DNA of 46,320 nt from Pseudomonadota bacterium (GTDB lineage Bacteria; Desulfobacterota; Desulfovibrionia; Desulfovibrionales; Desulfovibrionaceae). The notes below the pieces were generated by a model. That model worked only from the letters and a program-made list of their open reading frames with translations, was not told the origin of the DNA and made no database searches. Location: contig JAEWPX010000114.1 of assembly GCA_023399375.1 (NCBI GenBank), positions 1-46,320 of the forward strand, read 5' to 3'. A program made the translations under genes and the position numbers. Shown piece after piece: positions 34,248 through 42,845 of the stretch; within the stretch, counting starts at the first letter, position 1, and every line of letters begins with the position of its first letter.

Positions 34248-35567
34248 ATGGCCCTTTTCACCAAGGAAGAAGCGCTCAAGTATCATTCCGTCTGGCGCAC
34301 CGGCAAACTCGAGTCCGTGCCGATCAAGCCCTGCCGCAACCAGAAGGACCTCTCCCTGGCCTATTCCCCGGGCGTGGCGCAGGCGTGTCTCGAGATCGCC
34401 GCCGATCCGGAGAATGTGTGGAAGTACACCAACCGGGGCAACCTGGTTGCCGTGGTCTCCAACGGTACGGCAGTTCTCGGCCTCGGCGACATCGGCCCCA
34501 AGGCCGGCAAGCCGGTCATGGAAGGCAAGGGCGTGTTGTTCAAGATCTTCGCCGATATCGACGTCTACGACATCAACCTCGCCACCAAGGACCCGGAAAA
34601 AGTCATCGAAACGGTCAAGCTGCTCGAGCCGACCTTCGGCGCCATCAACCTCGAGGACATCAAGGCCCCCGAGTGCTTCGAGATCGAGCAGCGCCTGATC
34701 GAAATGATGGACATCCCGGTCTTCCACGACGACCAGCACGGCACGGCCATCATTTCCGGCGCGGGCATATTGAACGCCGTGGAAATCGCCGGCAAAAAGA
34801 TCGAGGACCTCAAGATCGTGGTCTCCGGCGCGGGCGCGGCCGCCATCGCCTGCTCCCGGTTCTATGTGGCCCTGGGCGTGGACCCGGCCAACATCGCCAT
34901 GTTCGACTCCAAGGGCCACATCCACACCGGCCGCACCGGCCTGCATCCGACCAAGGCCCAGTTCGCCCAGAAGCACGCCTTCGCCTCCCTGGGCGAGGCG
35001 TTCAAGGACGCCGACGTGTTCCTGGGCCTGTCCAAGAAGGGCCTCGTGTCCCAGGACATGGTCAAGAGCATGGCCAAGCACCCGATCATCTTCGCCATGG
35101 CCAACCCCGATCCGGAGATCGGCTATTACGAGGCCAAGGAAGCCCGTCCCGACGCCATCATGGGCACCGGCCGCTCGGACTTCCCCAACCAGGTCAACAA
35201 CGTCTCCGGCTTCCCGTTCATCTTCCGCGGCGCCCTCGACGTGGGCTCCAAGAAGATCAACGAGGAAATGAAGATGGCCGCGGCCAGGTCCCTGGCCGCG
35301 CTGGCCAAGGAGCCGGTGCCGACCGAGGTCATGGACATGTACGGCGAAAAGGACGTGAAGTTCGGCATCGACTACATCATCCCCAAGGCGCTGGACTTCC
35401 GCATGCTCGAATGGGAGGCCCCGGCCGTGGCCAAGGCCGCCATGGACACCGGCGTGGCCAAGCACACCATCGACCTGGAGCAGTACAAGAAGGACCTGCG
35501 CGCCCGCATCGACGCTTCGCACAAGCGCATCGACGCCTACGTCGCGACCTACAACTACGATTTCTAA
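34248..35567 (+). CDS. NAD(P)-dependent malic enzyme
   Basis: A 439-residue short-form malic enzyme that decarboxylates malate to pyruvate and CO2 with reduction of NAD(P)+. It has the malic N-terminal domain (LSLAYSPGVAQ, VVSNGTAVLGLGDIG, KGVLFKIFADID), metal-site region NLEDIKAPECFEIE and FHDDQHGTA, then the NAD-binding domain (IVVSGAGAAAIAC) and GTGRSDFPNQVNNVSGFPF. The phosphotransacetylase-like extension of long MaeB proteins is absent. Cofactor choice cannot be read with certainty; the adjacent NfnAB suggests NADPH. GAGGAG precedes the ATG. It is the last gene of the operon. Confidence 0.94.
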   Translation: MALFTKEEALKYHSVWRTGKLESVPIKPCRNQKDLSLAYSPGVAQACLEIAADPENVWKYTNRGNLVAVVSNGTAVLGLGDIGPKAGKPVMEGKGVLFKIFADIDVYDINLATKDPEKVIETVKLLEPTFGAINLEDIKAPECFEIEQRLIEMMDIPVFHDDQHGTAIISGAGILNAVEIAGKKIEDLKIVVSGAGAAAIACSRFYVALGVDPANIAMFDSKGHIHTGRTGLHPTKAQFAQKHAFASLGEAFKDADVFLGLSKKGLVSQDMVKSMAKHPIIFAMANPDPEIGYYEAKEARPDAIMGTGRSDFPNQVNNVSGFPFIFRGALDVGSKKINEEMKMAAARSLAALAKEPVPTEVMDMYGEKDVKFGIDYIIPKALDFRMLEWEAPAVAKAAMDTGVAKHTIDLEQYKKDLRARIDASHKRIDAYVATYNYDF

Positions 35568-35597
35568 CCGCATTGCCGCTACGCGGACAGAAAGGAT

Positions 35598-35625
35598 GCC
35601 CCGGCGCGTTCTCCCGCGCCGGGGC
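35598..35625 (+). terminator. GC-rich hairpin after malic enzyme
   Basis: Eleven-base perfect arms, GCCCCGGCGCG (35598-35608) and CGCGCCGGGGC (35615-35625), flank a six-base loop. It lies 30 bases past the malic enzyme stop and is the likely end of the sigma-54 operon. There is no U-tract, so termination may be inefficient or factor-assisted. Confidence 0.65.
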
Positions 35626-35750
35626 GTCCACCTCGCGCCTTGCCCGGACGGGGCCGCGCATCCCCATGAAGCTTTCCCGGCATGCCGCAACCGAGGCATG
35701 TCCTTTGCAGGATTTCGCGCACAGACACAGAGCAAGGGAGTATTTTGCCT

Positions 35751-36308
35751 ATGTCCGACGCCAGTCTGCGCATCGATCCTTCCTCCGTACACCCCGTAAA
35801 CGCCACACTCAAAGCCGTGCCGCTTGCAGAAGCGCCCGAAGACCTTTTCCAACAGGTCATGACCGCGAAAAAGGATATGCTCGAACTGGATTATTCCCGC
35901 CACCCGGAGACTTCGCGCAATCCGACGTATGCGAAATACGCGGACATCGTCGTGAACGGCAAGGTGGTGGCCACAATCGACAATCACGGCTTCGTCGAGA
36001 CCTCGAACGCGATGGGGGACGCCTGCGCCGACGCCATCGAAAGCGCCGACGCCAGCGCGGGCGTAACCAGCGGTCCGTTGCTCGCTCAGGCGCGGGCGGA
36101 AAAGATTGCCGCAGCCGTGCACGGGTCCATTGTCGAAGCCTCGACGGCGATGTCGCAGAGCGCTTTCAACGCCGTTCCCCAGCCCAAAGCGACGGTCGAC
36201 GACGCGGCGATGCGAAGGGATCCGCGATACGCGGAACTCGAACGGCTCAAGCAGGCCCGAGCCGTATTTCTCGCGCAGCAAATGGCGCAAGGGGGAGGCA
36301 GCGCGTAG
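35751..36308 (+). CDS. Hypothetical protein
   Basis: I do not recognise this 185-residue protein. It has no signal peptide, membrane helix or cysteine cluster. A central stretch, NPTYAKYADIVVNGKVVATIDNHG, looks like a folded beta-rich core; the rest is alanine-rich and helical, ending in charged residues and QMAQGGGSA. The ATG at 35751 is preceded by AAGGGAG. An in-frame ATG at 35682 would add 23 residues of unconvincing sequence. Local base composition is less GC-rich than the neighbours. It follows the operon terminator and converges with the HD-domain gene. Confidence 0.6.
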   Translation: MSDASLRIDPSSVHPVNATLKAVPLAEAPEDLFQQVMTAKKDMLELDYSRHPETSRNPTYAKYADIVVNGKVVATIDNHGFVETSNAMGDACADAIESADASAGVTSGPLLAQARAEKIAAAVHGSIVEASTAMSQSAFNAVPQPKATVDDAAMRRDPRYAELERLKQARAVFLAQQMAQGGGSA

Positions 36309-36329
36309 CGCGGCGTCCGGGAAAGCGGG

Positions 36330-37586
36330 TCAGTCGAAATCCGCCAACAGTGCGCCGACGTGCACGCGATCGAAGAGCACGGTGGCGGCGTATTTGTTGC
36401 GCAAGCGCCAGACCGCGCCCTGGAGCTGGTCGGAGTTGATGCCGTTTCGAAGCGCCGTGTAGGCCTCGATGAAGGCGGCGAGGCTGTCGCAGACCTTGAG
36501 CAGTTCGCCGTCCTTGGGGTCGAACGCGTCCAGGTTGCAACGATCGTGGAGTTCCTGCGGGCTCACGCGCCGCGCGCCGTCCGCCTCGCGTACGGATTCG
36601 TGGAATTCCGACCCCACGTCCATGCCGAGCAGGTAGCCGAGCCGGTCGGCCAGGTCGGCGCAGCCGCCGCGGCGCAGCACGGAAAAGACGCGCCGCTCCA
36701 GTTCCGCCTGCTCGTATTCCTTGATCATGCCGCCCAAGGGGGCCACGGACTGCTTGACCGGCGAGATGATGTCGCGGGTGAGCAGTTCCGGCATGTCGTG
36801 GACGAGGCCGGCGAAGAAATTGTTGAGCCGGCGCGCCGGGCAGGCGTCCACGGCCAGGCTGAAGAAGTAGGCGTAGGCCGCGACCAGGAACATGTGGCCG
36901 AGCACCGAGGTTTCCGGGATGCGCGGCGTCTGGGACCAGCGGGTCTGGAAGCGCAGCTGCCCGAGGAGCCTGGCGAAATGCCCGAGCGCCGTTTTCTTGC
37001 CCGCGAAAAGCCCGTCGGCCAGATCCGGCACGCCGGAAAGGTCCGCAAACCGGGCCAGCCCGCCGGTAAACGACGACTCGATGTCGAGCAGTTCGTCGTC
37101 CCAGGGATTGTCGCGCTTTATGAGCGAATATTCCCAGCCGCTGGCGTAGAGGTGGGCGGCGTCGAGGATGCGCCGCGCCGGGGCGTCGGATTCGGGCACG
37201 GCGAGGTAGGCCGCAAGCCGGCCCCAGAGGTCGTCGCCGAGCTCGCGCACGCGCGGCTCGAGCTGCCCGAGCACCCAGGCCGTCAATTGCGCGTAGTGGT
37301 CGGGATTGGCCTTGATCTTGTAGAAAACCGGCGGCTTGATGTCGGTAATCACCAGCCGGTAGAGGTATTCGAACAGCCCCCCCTCGACGATCTCGAGCCC
37401 CAGCGCCAGTTTTTCGGGCTGGCTCAAATGGGCGCTGTTGCGCTCGTAGAGCATCCAGGCGACCATCATTTTATGGGCCTGCTTGTCCACCTCCACGAGG
37501 TCCATGGAGCGGTGCTTGTCGTTCCAGCGTTTCATGAAGGAACCGGCGAAGAGCAGTTGGAGAAGGCTTTTGCGGACGCTGACCAT
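36330..37586 (-). CDS. HD domain-containing protein
   Basis: A 418-residue cytoplasmic protein with an HD-type phosphohydrolase core in its second half: HMFLVAAYAYFFSL, then NNFFAGLVHDMPELLTRDIISPVK, with a later D in CDSLAAFIEAY. This layout resembles YfbR-like HD_3 nucleotidases, but the protein is about twice as long and its N-terminal 200 residues are unassigned. The substrate is unknown. GGGAG lies six bases before the ATG at 37586. It is divergent from rplM. Confidence 0.75.
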   Translation of the reverse strand: MVSVRKSLLQLLFAGSFMKRWNDKHRSMDLVEVDKQAHKMMVAWMLYERNSAHLSQPEKLALGLEIVEGGLFEYLYRLVITDIKPPVFYKIKANPDHYAQLTAWVLGQLEPRVRELGDDLWGRLAAYLAVPESDAPARRILDAAHLYASGWEYSLIKRDNPWDDELLDIESSFTGGLARFADLSGVPDLADGLFAGKKTALGHFARLLGQLRFQTRWSQTPRIPETSVLGHMFLVAAYAYFFSLAVDACPARRLNNFFAGLVHDMPELLTRDIISPVKQSVAPLGGMIKEYEQAELERRVFSVLRRGGCADLADRLGYLLGMDVGSEFHESVREADGARRVSPQELHDRCNLDAFDPKDGELLKVCDSLAAFIEAYTALRNGINSDQLQGAVWRLRNKYAATVLFDRVHVGALLADFD

Positions 37587-37735
37587 GAAGGCTCCCGGGA
37601 AGACGGCGTGCAGGCAGTCTAGCCCGCCGCACGGCCGCGGGCAACCTCCCCGCGCGAACGCGCCTTGACGGCGGGGGCGGGGGCGGGCATAGAGTCCGCG
37701 AGCGGCCGCCCTGGCGTTCCCGCCGGAAAAAAGTC

Positions 37736-37764
37736 TTGACAATCATCCCTGCGCCGCTTACACG
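37736..37764 (+). promoter_or_regulatory. Predicted sigma-70 promoter of rplM-rpsI
   Basis: A perfect -35 box TTGACA (37736-37741) is followed, after 17 bases, by TACACG (37759-37764), a weak -10. Its placement about 30 bases before the rplM ATG, at the expected start of a ribosomal protein operon, supports the call. Confidence 0.6.
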
Positions 37765-37796
37765 ATTCGTCTTTCGAGCAACTTAGAGGAGCCGTC

Positions 37797-38225
37797 ATGA
37801 AAACGTTTAGCCCGACGCCCAAAGATATTACCCGCAACTGGTTCGTGGTCGACGCCTCGGACAAGATCCTTGGCCGCCTGGCCACGGCCGTGGCCGTGCG
37901 CCTGCGCGGCAAGCACAAGGCGGAATACTGTCCCCACCTGGACACCGGCGACTGCATCGTCGTCGTCAACGCCGCCAAGGTGCTCACCACCGGCCGCAAG
38001 CTGGACCAGAAGAAATACTATCGTCATTCCGGGTGGATCGGCGGCCTCAAGGAAACCACCCTGCGCGACATGCTGGCGAAGAAGCCCGAAGACGTCATCC
38101 GCAAGGCCGTGCGCGGCATGCTGCCGAAAAACCGTCTCGGCCGGGCCATGCTGAAAAAGCTCAAGGTCTATGCCGGCGAGGCCCACCCCCACGAGGCTCA
38201 GAAGCCTGAAACCCTCGACGTGTAA
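37797..38225 (+). CDS. rplM: 50S ribosomal protein L13
   Basis: Large-subunit ribosomal protein of 142 residues, the usual length. Recognisable segments include RNWFVVDASDKILGRLAT, GKHKAEYCPHLDTGDCIVVVNA, KKYYRHSGWIGG and AVRGMLPKNRLGRAMLKKLKVY. GAGGAG lies just upstream of the ATG. It is paired with rpsI as in most bacteria. Confidence 0.98.
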   Translation: MKTFSPTPKDITRNWFVVDASDKILGRLATAVAVRLRGKHKAEYCPHLDTGDCIVVVNAAKVLTTGRKLDQKKYYRHSGWIGGLKETTLRDMLAKKPEDVIRKAVRGMLPKNRLGRAMLKKLKVYAGEAHPHEAQKPETLDV

Positions 38226-38246
38226 CGCGCCACGCGGAGACAAACG

Positions 38247-38639
38247 ATGAGCGACGAATTCTACTACGGCACCGGACGCCGCAAGTCCGCCGTGGCCCGC
38301 ACCCGCCTGTACAAGGGCAATGGCCGCATCCTGGTCAACGACCGTCCTTTCGAGGAATATTTTCCCCGTCCCACCCTGCTCTCCATCGTGCGTCAGGCCC
38401 TGGTGCTGGCCAAGCTCGACGGCCGGGTGGACGTGAAGGTCAATGTCGCCGGCGGCGGCATGACCGGCCAGGCCGAAGCCGTGCGCCACGGCATCTCCCG
38501 CGCCCTGTGCTCCCTCGATCCGGAGCTGCGCGGCGTGCTGAAGAAGGCCGGCCTGCTCACCCGCGACTCCCGCGAGAAGGAACGCAAAAAGTACGGCCAG
38601 CGCGGCGCCCGCGCCCGCTTCCAGTACTCGAAGCGTTAA
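38247..38639 (+). CDS. rpsI: 30S ribosomal protein S9
   Basis: Small-subunit ribosomal protein of 130 residues. It begins with the typical YYGTGRRKSAVARTRL and ends with KKYGQRGARARFQYSKR, whose basic tail reaches the ribosomal P site. It is 21 bases downstream of rplM and followed by a strong terminator. Confidence 0.98.
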   Translation: MSDEFYYGTGRRKSAVARTRLYKGNGRILVNDRPFEEYFPRPTLLSIVRQALVLAKLDGRVDVKVNVAGGGMTGQAEAVRHGISRALCSLDPELRGVLKKAGLLTRDSREKERKKYGQRGARARFQYSKR

Positions 38640-38666
38640 TCCGCAAGAGCGCTGCAAGACCATCAG

Positions 38667-38696
38667 GGCGGAACCGCTGTTGCGGTTCCGCCTTTT
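38667..38696 (+). terminator. Rho-independent terminator after rpsI
   Basis: Perfect 11-base arms GGCGGAACCGC and GCGGTTCCGCC with a TGTT loop, followed at once by TTTT (38693-38696). It lies 27 bases past the rpsI stop and is a textbook intrinsic terminator. Confidence 0.93.
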
Positions 38697-38768
38697 GTCG
38701 TTGGCGCATATCCCGGTCGGGAAATGCCGCATGTTCTTCAACGCCCCGCTGTGCCCACGAGTATCGTC

Positions 38769-39206
38769 ATGACCAGACAAGAAGCCGAACAAACCGCTTT
38801 CGAACTGATGGCAACCGGTTACAACTGCGCCGAAAGCATGCTGCGCACGGCCGTCGCACATCTGGCCATCCCCGCCGAGGGGGGCATGCTGCGCATGGCG
38901 ACCTGCTTCGGCGGCGGCGTCGGGCGTTCGCACGAGGAACTGTGCGGCGCGCTATCCGGCGGCATCATGGCCCTGGGGCTTGCGTACGGGCGCGACGCCG
39001 TGGAGACGTCCCCGTATGCGGGCCTTGACCTGGCCGCGGAGTTCCGCAACCGTTTCCGGCAACGTTTCGGCGCGAGCTGCTGCCGCGAAGTGCTCGACCA
39101 TCTCGGCCCGCAAGAGAACTGGGCCGCCTGCAAACGGCTTGTGGCCGACGCCGCGGGCCTGCTGCACGCGCTTCTCGAAGAGCAACGCGGAAAAGGCGCA
39201 CGCTGA
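38769..39206 (+). CDS. C_GCAxxG_C_C family protein
   Basis: A 145-residue protein with the cysteine pattern of this family: C20 (YNCAES), C46 (ATCFGGGVGR), C59 in CGALSGG, a C104-C105 pair and C121. Such proteins are presumed to be redox or metal-binding and often sit near oxidoreductases or permeases in anaerobes; the function is unproven. The ATG at 38769 is chosen to begin the conserved part, but no strong ribosome site is visible there and an in-frame ATG at 38724 is possible. Confidence 0.85.
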   Translation: MTRQEAEQTAFELMATGYNCAESMLRTAVAHLAIPAEGGMLRMATCFGGGVGRSHEELCGALSGGIMALGLAYGRDAVETSPYAGLDLAAEFRNRFRQRFGASCCREVLDHLGPQENWAACKRLVADAAGLLHALLEEQRGKGAR

Positions 39207-39324
39207 CCGCCCGTCCGCGTCTTTTTCTTGTCCGGGCGGCGCTTGGCCCGTAGGAATCCCTGGCGACCGGCGGCAGCCGCTCCGTTCGCCCCCCCCCTTG
39301 TCCCCAGCACGCACGGAGTACGCC

Positions 39325-40620
39325 ATGGCCGAGCACAAGCCCGCCCCCAAGCTCGTTTTCGCCGACGACGACGGCAACATCTACGACCACCCGGAGCTCG
39401 AAATGCTCGTGCGCCGGGGGGACAGACTCGAACCGCCCCGCCCGGACGAGATCATCCCCCTGCCGCCGGAAAGCGAGCTGTTCCTGCTCCCCGGCCGCGA
39501 CGCCCTTGGCTTCGACCCCGAATCCGGGGAGATCGAGCGCCTCGAGGACCGGGCCGTGGCCGCGTTCGTCTGTCCAGGGCACACGCTTTCGGCCACGGCG
39601 GCCTACGCGACCCATCCGGGCGCGCCGGTGCTGCCGCTTTTCGCCTACGGCGCGGTGGGCTTTTCCGGGGACCGCTTCGTCGTGGCCGCGGCCAAGGTGG
39701 ACGAGGACCGGCGACAGGTGTTCACCGGCATCGCCAAGGACCGCATCGTCAAGGGCGCGCGGGCGCTGCGCAGCAAATACCCGAAAAACCGCCTCATCGA
39801 GCACCTTTCGGGCTGCGCGCTAACGTCGTGCTGCCCGGCGGCGCGAAACCTGGCCCTTGGGCGCTTCGAAGCGCCGCTGCCCACCTCACGCGCCTGCAAC
39901 GCGCGCTGCATCGGCTGCCTGTCGCTCCAGGACCCGTCCTCGGGCTTTCCCTCGACCCAGAACCGCATCGCGTTTCGCCCCACGGCCCAGGAGATCGTCG
40001 AGGTCATGGCCGAACACGGCCGGCGCGAGGCGCGACCGGTCTTCTCCTTCGGCCAGGGCTGCGAGGGCGAGCCGCTGACGGAAATCCGCGTCATCACCGA
40101 CGCCGTGGCGCGCTTTCGCAAAAACGGCGGCACGGGCACGGTCAACGTCAACACCAACGCGAGCCTGCCGGACGCCGTGGAGGCCTTTGCCGCCTCCGGC
40201 GGCACCTCCATCCGCGCGAGCCTCTCAAGCGCCGATCCGGACCTGTACACGGCCTATTACCGGCCCCAAGGCTACGCCTTCGCCGACGTGCGCGAGAGCC
40301 TTGCCCGGGCGCGCGCGGCCGGACTTTTCATCTCGCTCAATTTTCTTTTCTTCCCGGGCGTGTCGGACACGGAGGCCGAGCTTGCGGCCCTTGGCGAACT
40401 GATCACCGCGCACCGCGTGGATTTCGTGCAACTGCGCAACCTGAACCTGGACCCGGAGCTGTACCTTTCCGTGGCCCGGGCCAGCGGCGCGCTGGCCGAT
40501 CCGGCCCGCCACGCCTCCATGGGATTTAAAAACTTCCGCAAGCGCCTGCGCAAGGCCTGTCCCTGGCTGCGCTTCGGTTATTTCAACCCCGTGGTGGAGA
40601 CGCCGCCCGCCGCGTCCTGA
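39325..40620 (+). CDS. Radical SAM protein with N-terminal extension
   Basis: A 431-residue protein. The radical SAM motif CxxxCxxC is at C191, C195 and C198 (ACNARCIGC), followed by a barrel with FSFGQGCEGEPL, VNVNTNASLPDAVEA and LNFLFFPGVSDTE. About 185 residues precede the core, ending in a second cysteine group (GCALTSCCPAARN), unusual for the family. The substrate is not known. GGAG precedes the ATG at 39325. It is followed by its own terminator and is not obviously linked to the convergent bioB. Confidence 0.8.
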   Translation: MAEHKPAPKLVFADDDGNIYDHPELEMLVRRGDRLEPPRPDEIIPLPPESELFLLPGRDALGFDPESGEIERLEDRAVAAFVCPGHTLSATAAYATHPGAPVLPLFAYGAVGFSGDRFVVAAAKVDEDRRQVFTGIAKDRIVKGARALRSKYPKNRLIEHLSGCALTSCCPAARNLALGRFEAPLPTSRACNARCIGCLSLQDPSSGFPSTQNRIAFRPTAQEIVEVMAEHGRREARPVFSFGQGCEGEPLTEIRVITDAVARFRKNGGTGTVNVNTNASLPDAVEAFAASGGTSIRASLSSADPDLYTAYYRPQGYAFADVRESLARARAAGLFISLNFLFFPGVSDTEAELAALGELITAHRVDFVQLRNLNLDPELYLSVARASGALADPARHASMGFKNFRKRLRKACPWLRFGYFNPVVETPPAAS

Positions 40621-40650
40621 TCCGACGCTCAGACGCCCTGATGCATGCGA

Positions 40651-40686
40651 AAGGCCCGACGACACGCTGTCGCCGGGCCTTGTTTC
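40651..40686 (+). terminator. Rho-independent terminator between radical SAM gene and bioB
   Basis: AAGGCCCG and CGGGCCTT form the base of the stem, extended by CGACA/TGTCG after one mismatch, with a short CGC loop. TTGTTTC follows on the plus strand. It ends the radical SAM transcript and may partly stop convergent transcription from bioB. Confidence 0.8.
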
Positions 40687-40751
40687 ATTCTCCGGGGCGG
40701 TGCGGCCCTTCCGGTGACGGTCCCGCAACAACGGCAGGACGCGCAAGACGT

Positions 40752-41762
40752 CTACCCGGCCCGCGCCACCACGAATCCCAGTTTTTCAAGGCCCTGGCGG
40801 TCCGCGTCCGGCGCGCCGCCGGACGTGGTCAGGTAGTCGCCGACCATGAGGCCGTCGGCCCCGGCGGCCATGGGCGCGAGCGACGCGTCGCGGCCGAAGA
40901 CCGTGGGCCGGCCGCCGCAGATGCGGATGTGGCGGTCGGGCAGCAGAAAGCGCAGCAGGATGACGATGCGCCGGGCCTCGTCGCGGGAAAGTACGGGTCG
41001 GTCCGCAAGCGGCGTGCCCGCAATGGGGCTTAAGAAATTGACCGGCACGGAGAAAACGCCGGCCTCGAGCAGGGTGCGCGCGAGGTCGGCGCGGTCGGCC
41101 CAGGTCTCTCCCATGCCGAACAGCCCGCCGGAGCAGATGGGGATATGGAGCTTGCGGCAGGCGCGCAGCACGGCGAGGTTGTCCTCGAAGGTGCGGCTGG
41201 TGCAGATGGAGGGATAGAAGGCCCGCGACGTCTCGAGGTTGTGGTGGTAGGCGGCGAGCCCGGCGGCCTTGAGCCGCGCCAGGGCGTCTTCCGAAAGCAC
41301 GCCGAGCGACGCGTCCGCGGCCATGGGCAAGGCGGCGATGCCGGCCAGGGCCGTGGCGACGCTTTCGAGCTCCGCGTCCGGCAGGGCCTTGCCCGAAACG
41401 ACCACCCCGAAACGGGTGACGCCCCGATCGGCCATGGAAGCCGCCGCCACGACGATGCGCTCGGGGGGCAGAAGCGGGTGGTACGGCGCGTCCGTGGCGT
41501 AGTGGCCGGACTGGGCGCAGAAAGCGCAGTTTTCGCCGCAGCGGCCGGATTTGGCGCTCACGATGGCGCAAAGCGACGCGGCGTCGCCGATGCGGGCGCG
41601 GCGCACGGCCACCGCCGCCGCGGCAAAGGCGTCGAGGGTTTCGCCCGCCGCACGGGGCAGGATCGAAAGCAACCGCTCGCAGTCTCGGTCGGCAAGGAAC
41701 GCGCCGGAAATGAGCGGCCGTGACAATTCGCGGACAAGGCTTGCAGCATGTGTGGGAGTCAT
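40752..41762 (-). CDS. bioB: Biotin synthase
   Basis: Radical SAM enzyme of 336 residues that inserts sulfur into dethiobiotin. The AdoMet cluster motif C75-GEN-C79-AF-C82 lies in SAKSGRCGENCAFCAQSGHY. Further BioB landmarks are AYHHNLETSRAFYPSICTSRTFEDNL and the C-terminal YLTTSGG. The chosen ATG at 41762 gives the usual length; a TTG at 41810 would add 16 residues of poor quality. No other biotin genes are adjacent. No clear biotin operator was found upstream. Confidence 0.93.
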   Translation of the reverse strand: MTPTHAASLVRELSRPLISGAFLADRDCERLLSILPRAAGETLDAFAAAAVAVRRARIGDAASLCAIVSAKSGRCGENCAFCAQSGHYATDAPYHPLLPPERIVVAAASMADRGVTRFGVVVSGKALPDAELESVATALAGIAALPMAADASLGVLSEDALARLKAAGLAAYHHNLETSRAFYPSICTSRTFEDNLAVLRACRKLHIPICSGGLFGMGETWADRADLARTLLEAGVFSVPVNFLSPIAGTPLADRPVLSRDEARRIVILLRFLLPDRHIRICGGRPTVFGRDASLAPMAAGADGLMVGDYLTTSGGAPDADRQGLEKLGFVVARAG

Positions 41763-41959
41763 CTTGGGCAACCGCCATAGTCCCGCGCGCGGATTTGGGC
41801 AAGAGTGCAAAAGGACGCCGACATCACTTGATTTCTTGGCAGATATTCCCCATATGTTGTGAATGGCGTCTTCACCGCTCTCCGTTGGGGGGAGCGGCGG
41901 GAGTCGATTGCATCCTCAAGAGCGATATGAGGCGAGCTTTGCCGAAGGAGACCGACGGT

Positions 41960-42442
41960 ATGCGTACAAGCATCAGACGACTGGCCTTGGGGCTTTTTAT
42001 GGCCCTCGTCCTGTCCGCCCCGGCCCTGGCCGCGGATTACCAGATGCCGGTGGTGACCGGCGAACATTGGACCCAATCCACACCCCAGGAGCGCAAGGCG
42101 TTCCTCGTCGGCGCGGCCACCATCATCGAGCTGGACCAGGAGGTCCAGGGCGCGACGCCGGCAAAAAACAGCACCATCGACGCCTGGGCCCACGGCCTTG
42201 CCCCGTACACGTTCGACCAGATGGTCGCGGCCGTGGACAAATGGTACGCCGAGCATCCCGACAAGCTGCGCCGACCCGTGGTCGAAGTGATGTGGTACGA
42301 ACTGGCCCAGCCCAACATCGGCAAAACGACCATCGGCGAGGCCGATCCCACCGACGTCCTCAAGGACAAGCGCGCGGCGGCCAAGGCGCAATCCAAGGCG
42401 GCGGCGAAAGCCAAGGCCAAGGCGCAAGAGGCCGGCCAGTAG
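41960..42442 (+). CDS. Hypothetical secreted protein
   Basis: A 160-residue protein with a clear signal peptide (RRLALGLFMALVLSAPALA, cleavage before ADYQ), so probably periplasmic. The mature domain (HWTQSTPQERKAFLVGAATIIELDQEVQG ... MVAAVDKWYAEHPDKLRRPVVEVMWYELAQP) resembles small conserved secreted proteins of unknown function in Desulfovibrio. It ends in a Lys/Ala-rich tail of low complexity. AAGGAG precedes the ATG. The following small lipoprotein gene may be in the same transcript. Confidence 0.75.
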   Translation: MRTSIRRLALGLFMALVLSAPALAADYQMPVVTGEHWTQSTPQERKAFLVGAATIIELDQEVQGATPAKNSTIDAWAHGLAPYTFDQMVAAVDKWYAEHPDKLRRPVVEVMWYELAQPNIGKTTIGEADPTDVLKDKRAAAKAQSKAAAKAKAKAQEAGQ

Positions 42443-42549
42443 TCACGCGTCGTTTACGGGGCGTCTTTCGGTCTTATCTTATTACGAAAGGCGTGTTCCC
42501 CTCCGTGGCGGCGCAGCCGCCCGGAAGAGTCGTACCAAAGGAGGACACC

Positions 42550-42786
42550 ATGAAAAAGCTGAGTCTGCTCGTCGCCGCCGTCATGCTCGTCGGCGCTCTG
42601 GGCTGCACCAATATGACCAAGACACAGCAGGGCGCGCTTTCCGGCGCGGCCATCGGCGCGGGCGCGGGCGCGGCCATCAGCGCCATCGCCGGCGGCAATG
42701 CCGGCATCGGCGCGGGCCTCGGCGGCGCGCTCGGCGGCATCGCCGGCGGCCTGATCGGCCACGAACAGGAAAAGCGAGGCTACTAA
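42550..42786 (+). CDS. Glycine-zipper small envelope protein, probable lipoprotein
   Basis: A 78-residue protein with a short signal sequence (KKLSLLVAAVMLVGALG) before C19, a plausible though imperfect lipobox. The mature part is a glycine zipper: repeated GAxxGAGAG and GGxxGIGAGLGGxLGG units able to pack as membrane helices, as in the OmpA-like/YMGG Gly-zipper families. A strong AAAGGAGG lies just before the ATG. The role is probably structural or stress-related in the outer membrane; not proven. A hairpin terminator follows. Confidence 0.85.
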   Translation: MKKLSLLVAAVMLVGALGCTNMTKTQQGALSGAAIGAGAGAAISAIAGGNAGIGAGLGGALGGIAGGLIGHEQEKRGY

Positions 42787-42845
42787 AGCCTTGCCGTGAA
42801 CGACACGGCCGGTGCGCCGCATACGCGCGACGCCGCCGGCAAAAC

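Noticed and set aside
41863..42786. A 307-residue plus-strand frame spanning two small genes
   Set aside because: Only its last 78 residues, from the ATG at 42550 with AAAGGAGG before it, look like protein; the rest overlaps the secreted protein gene in another frame.
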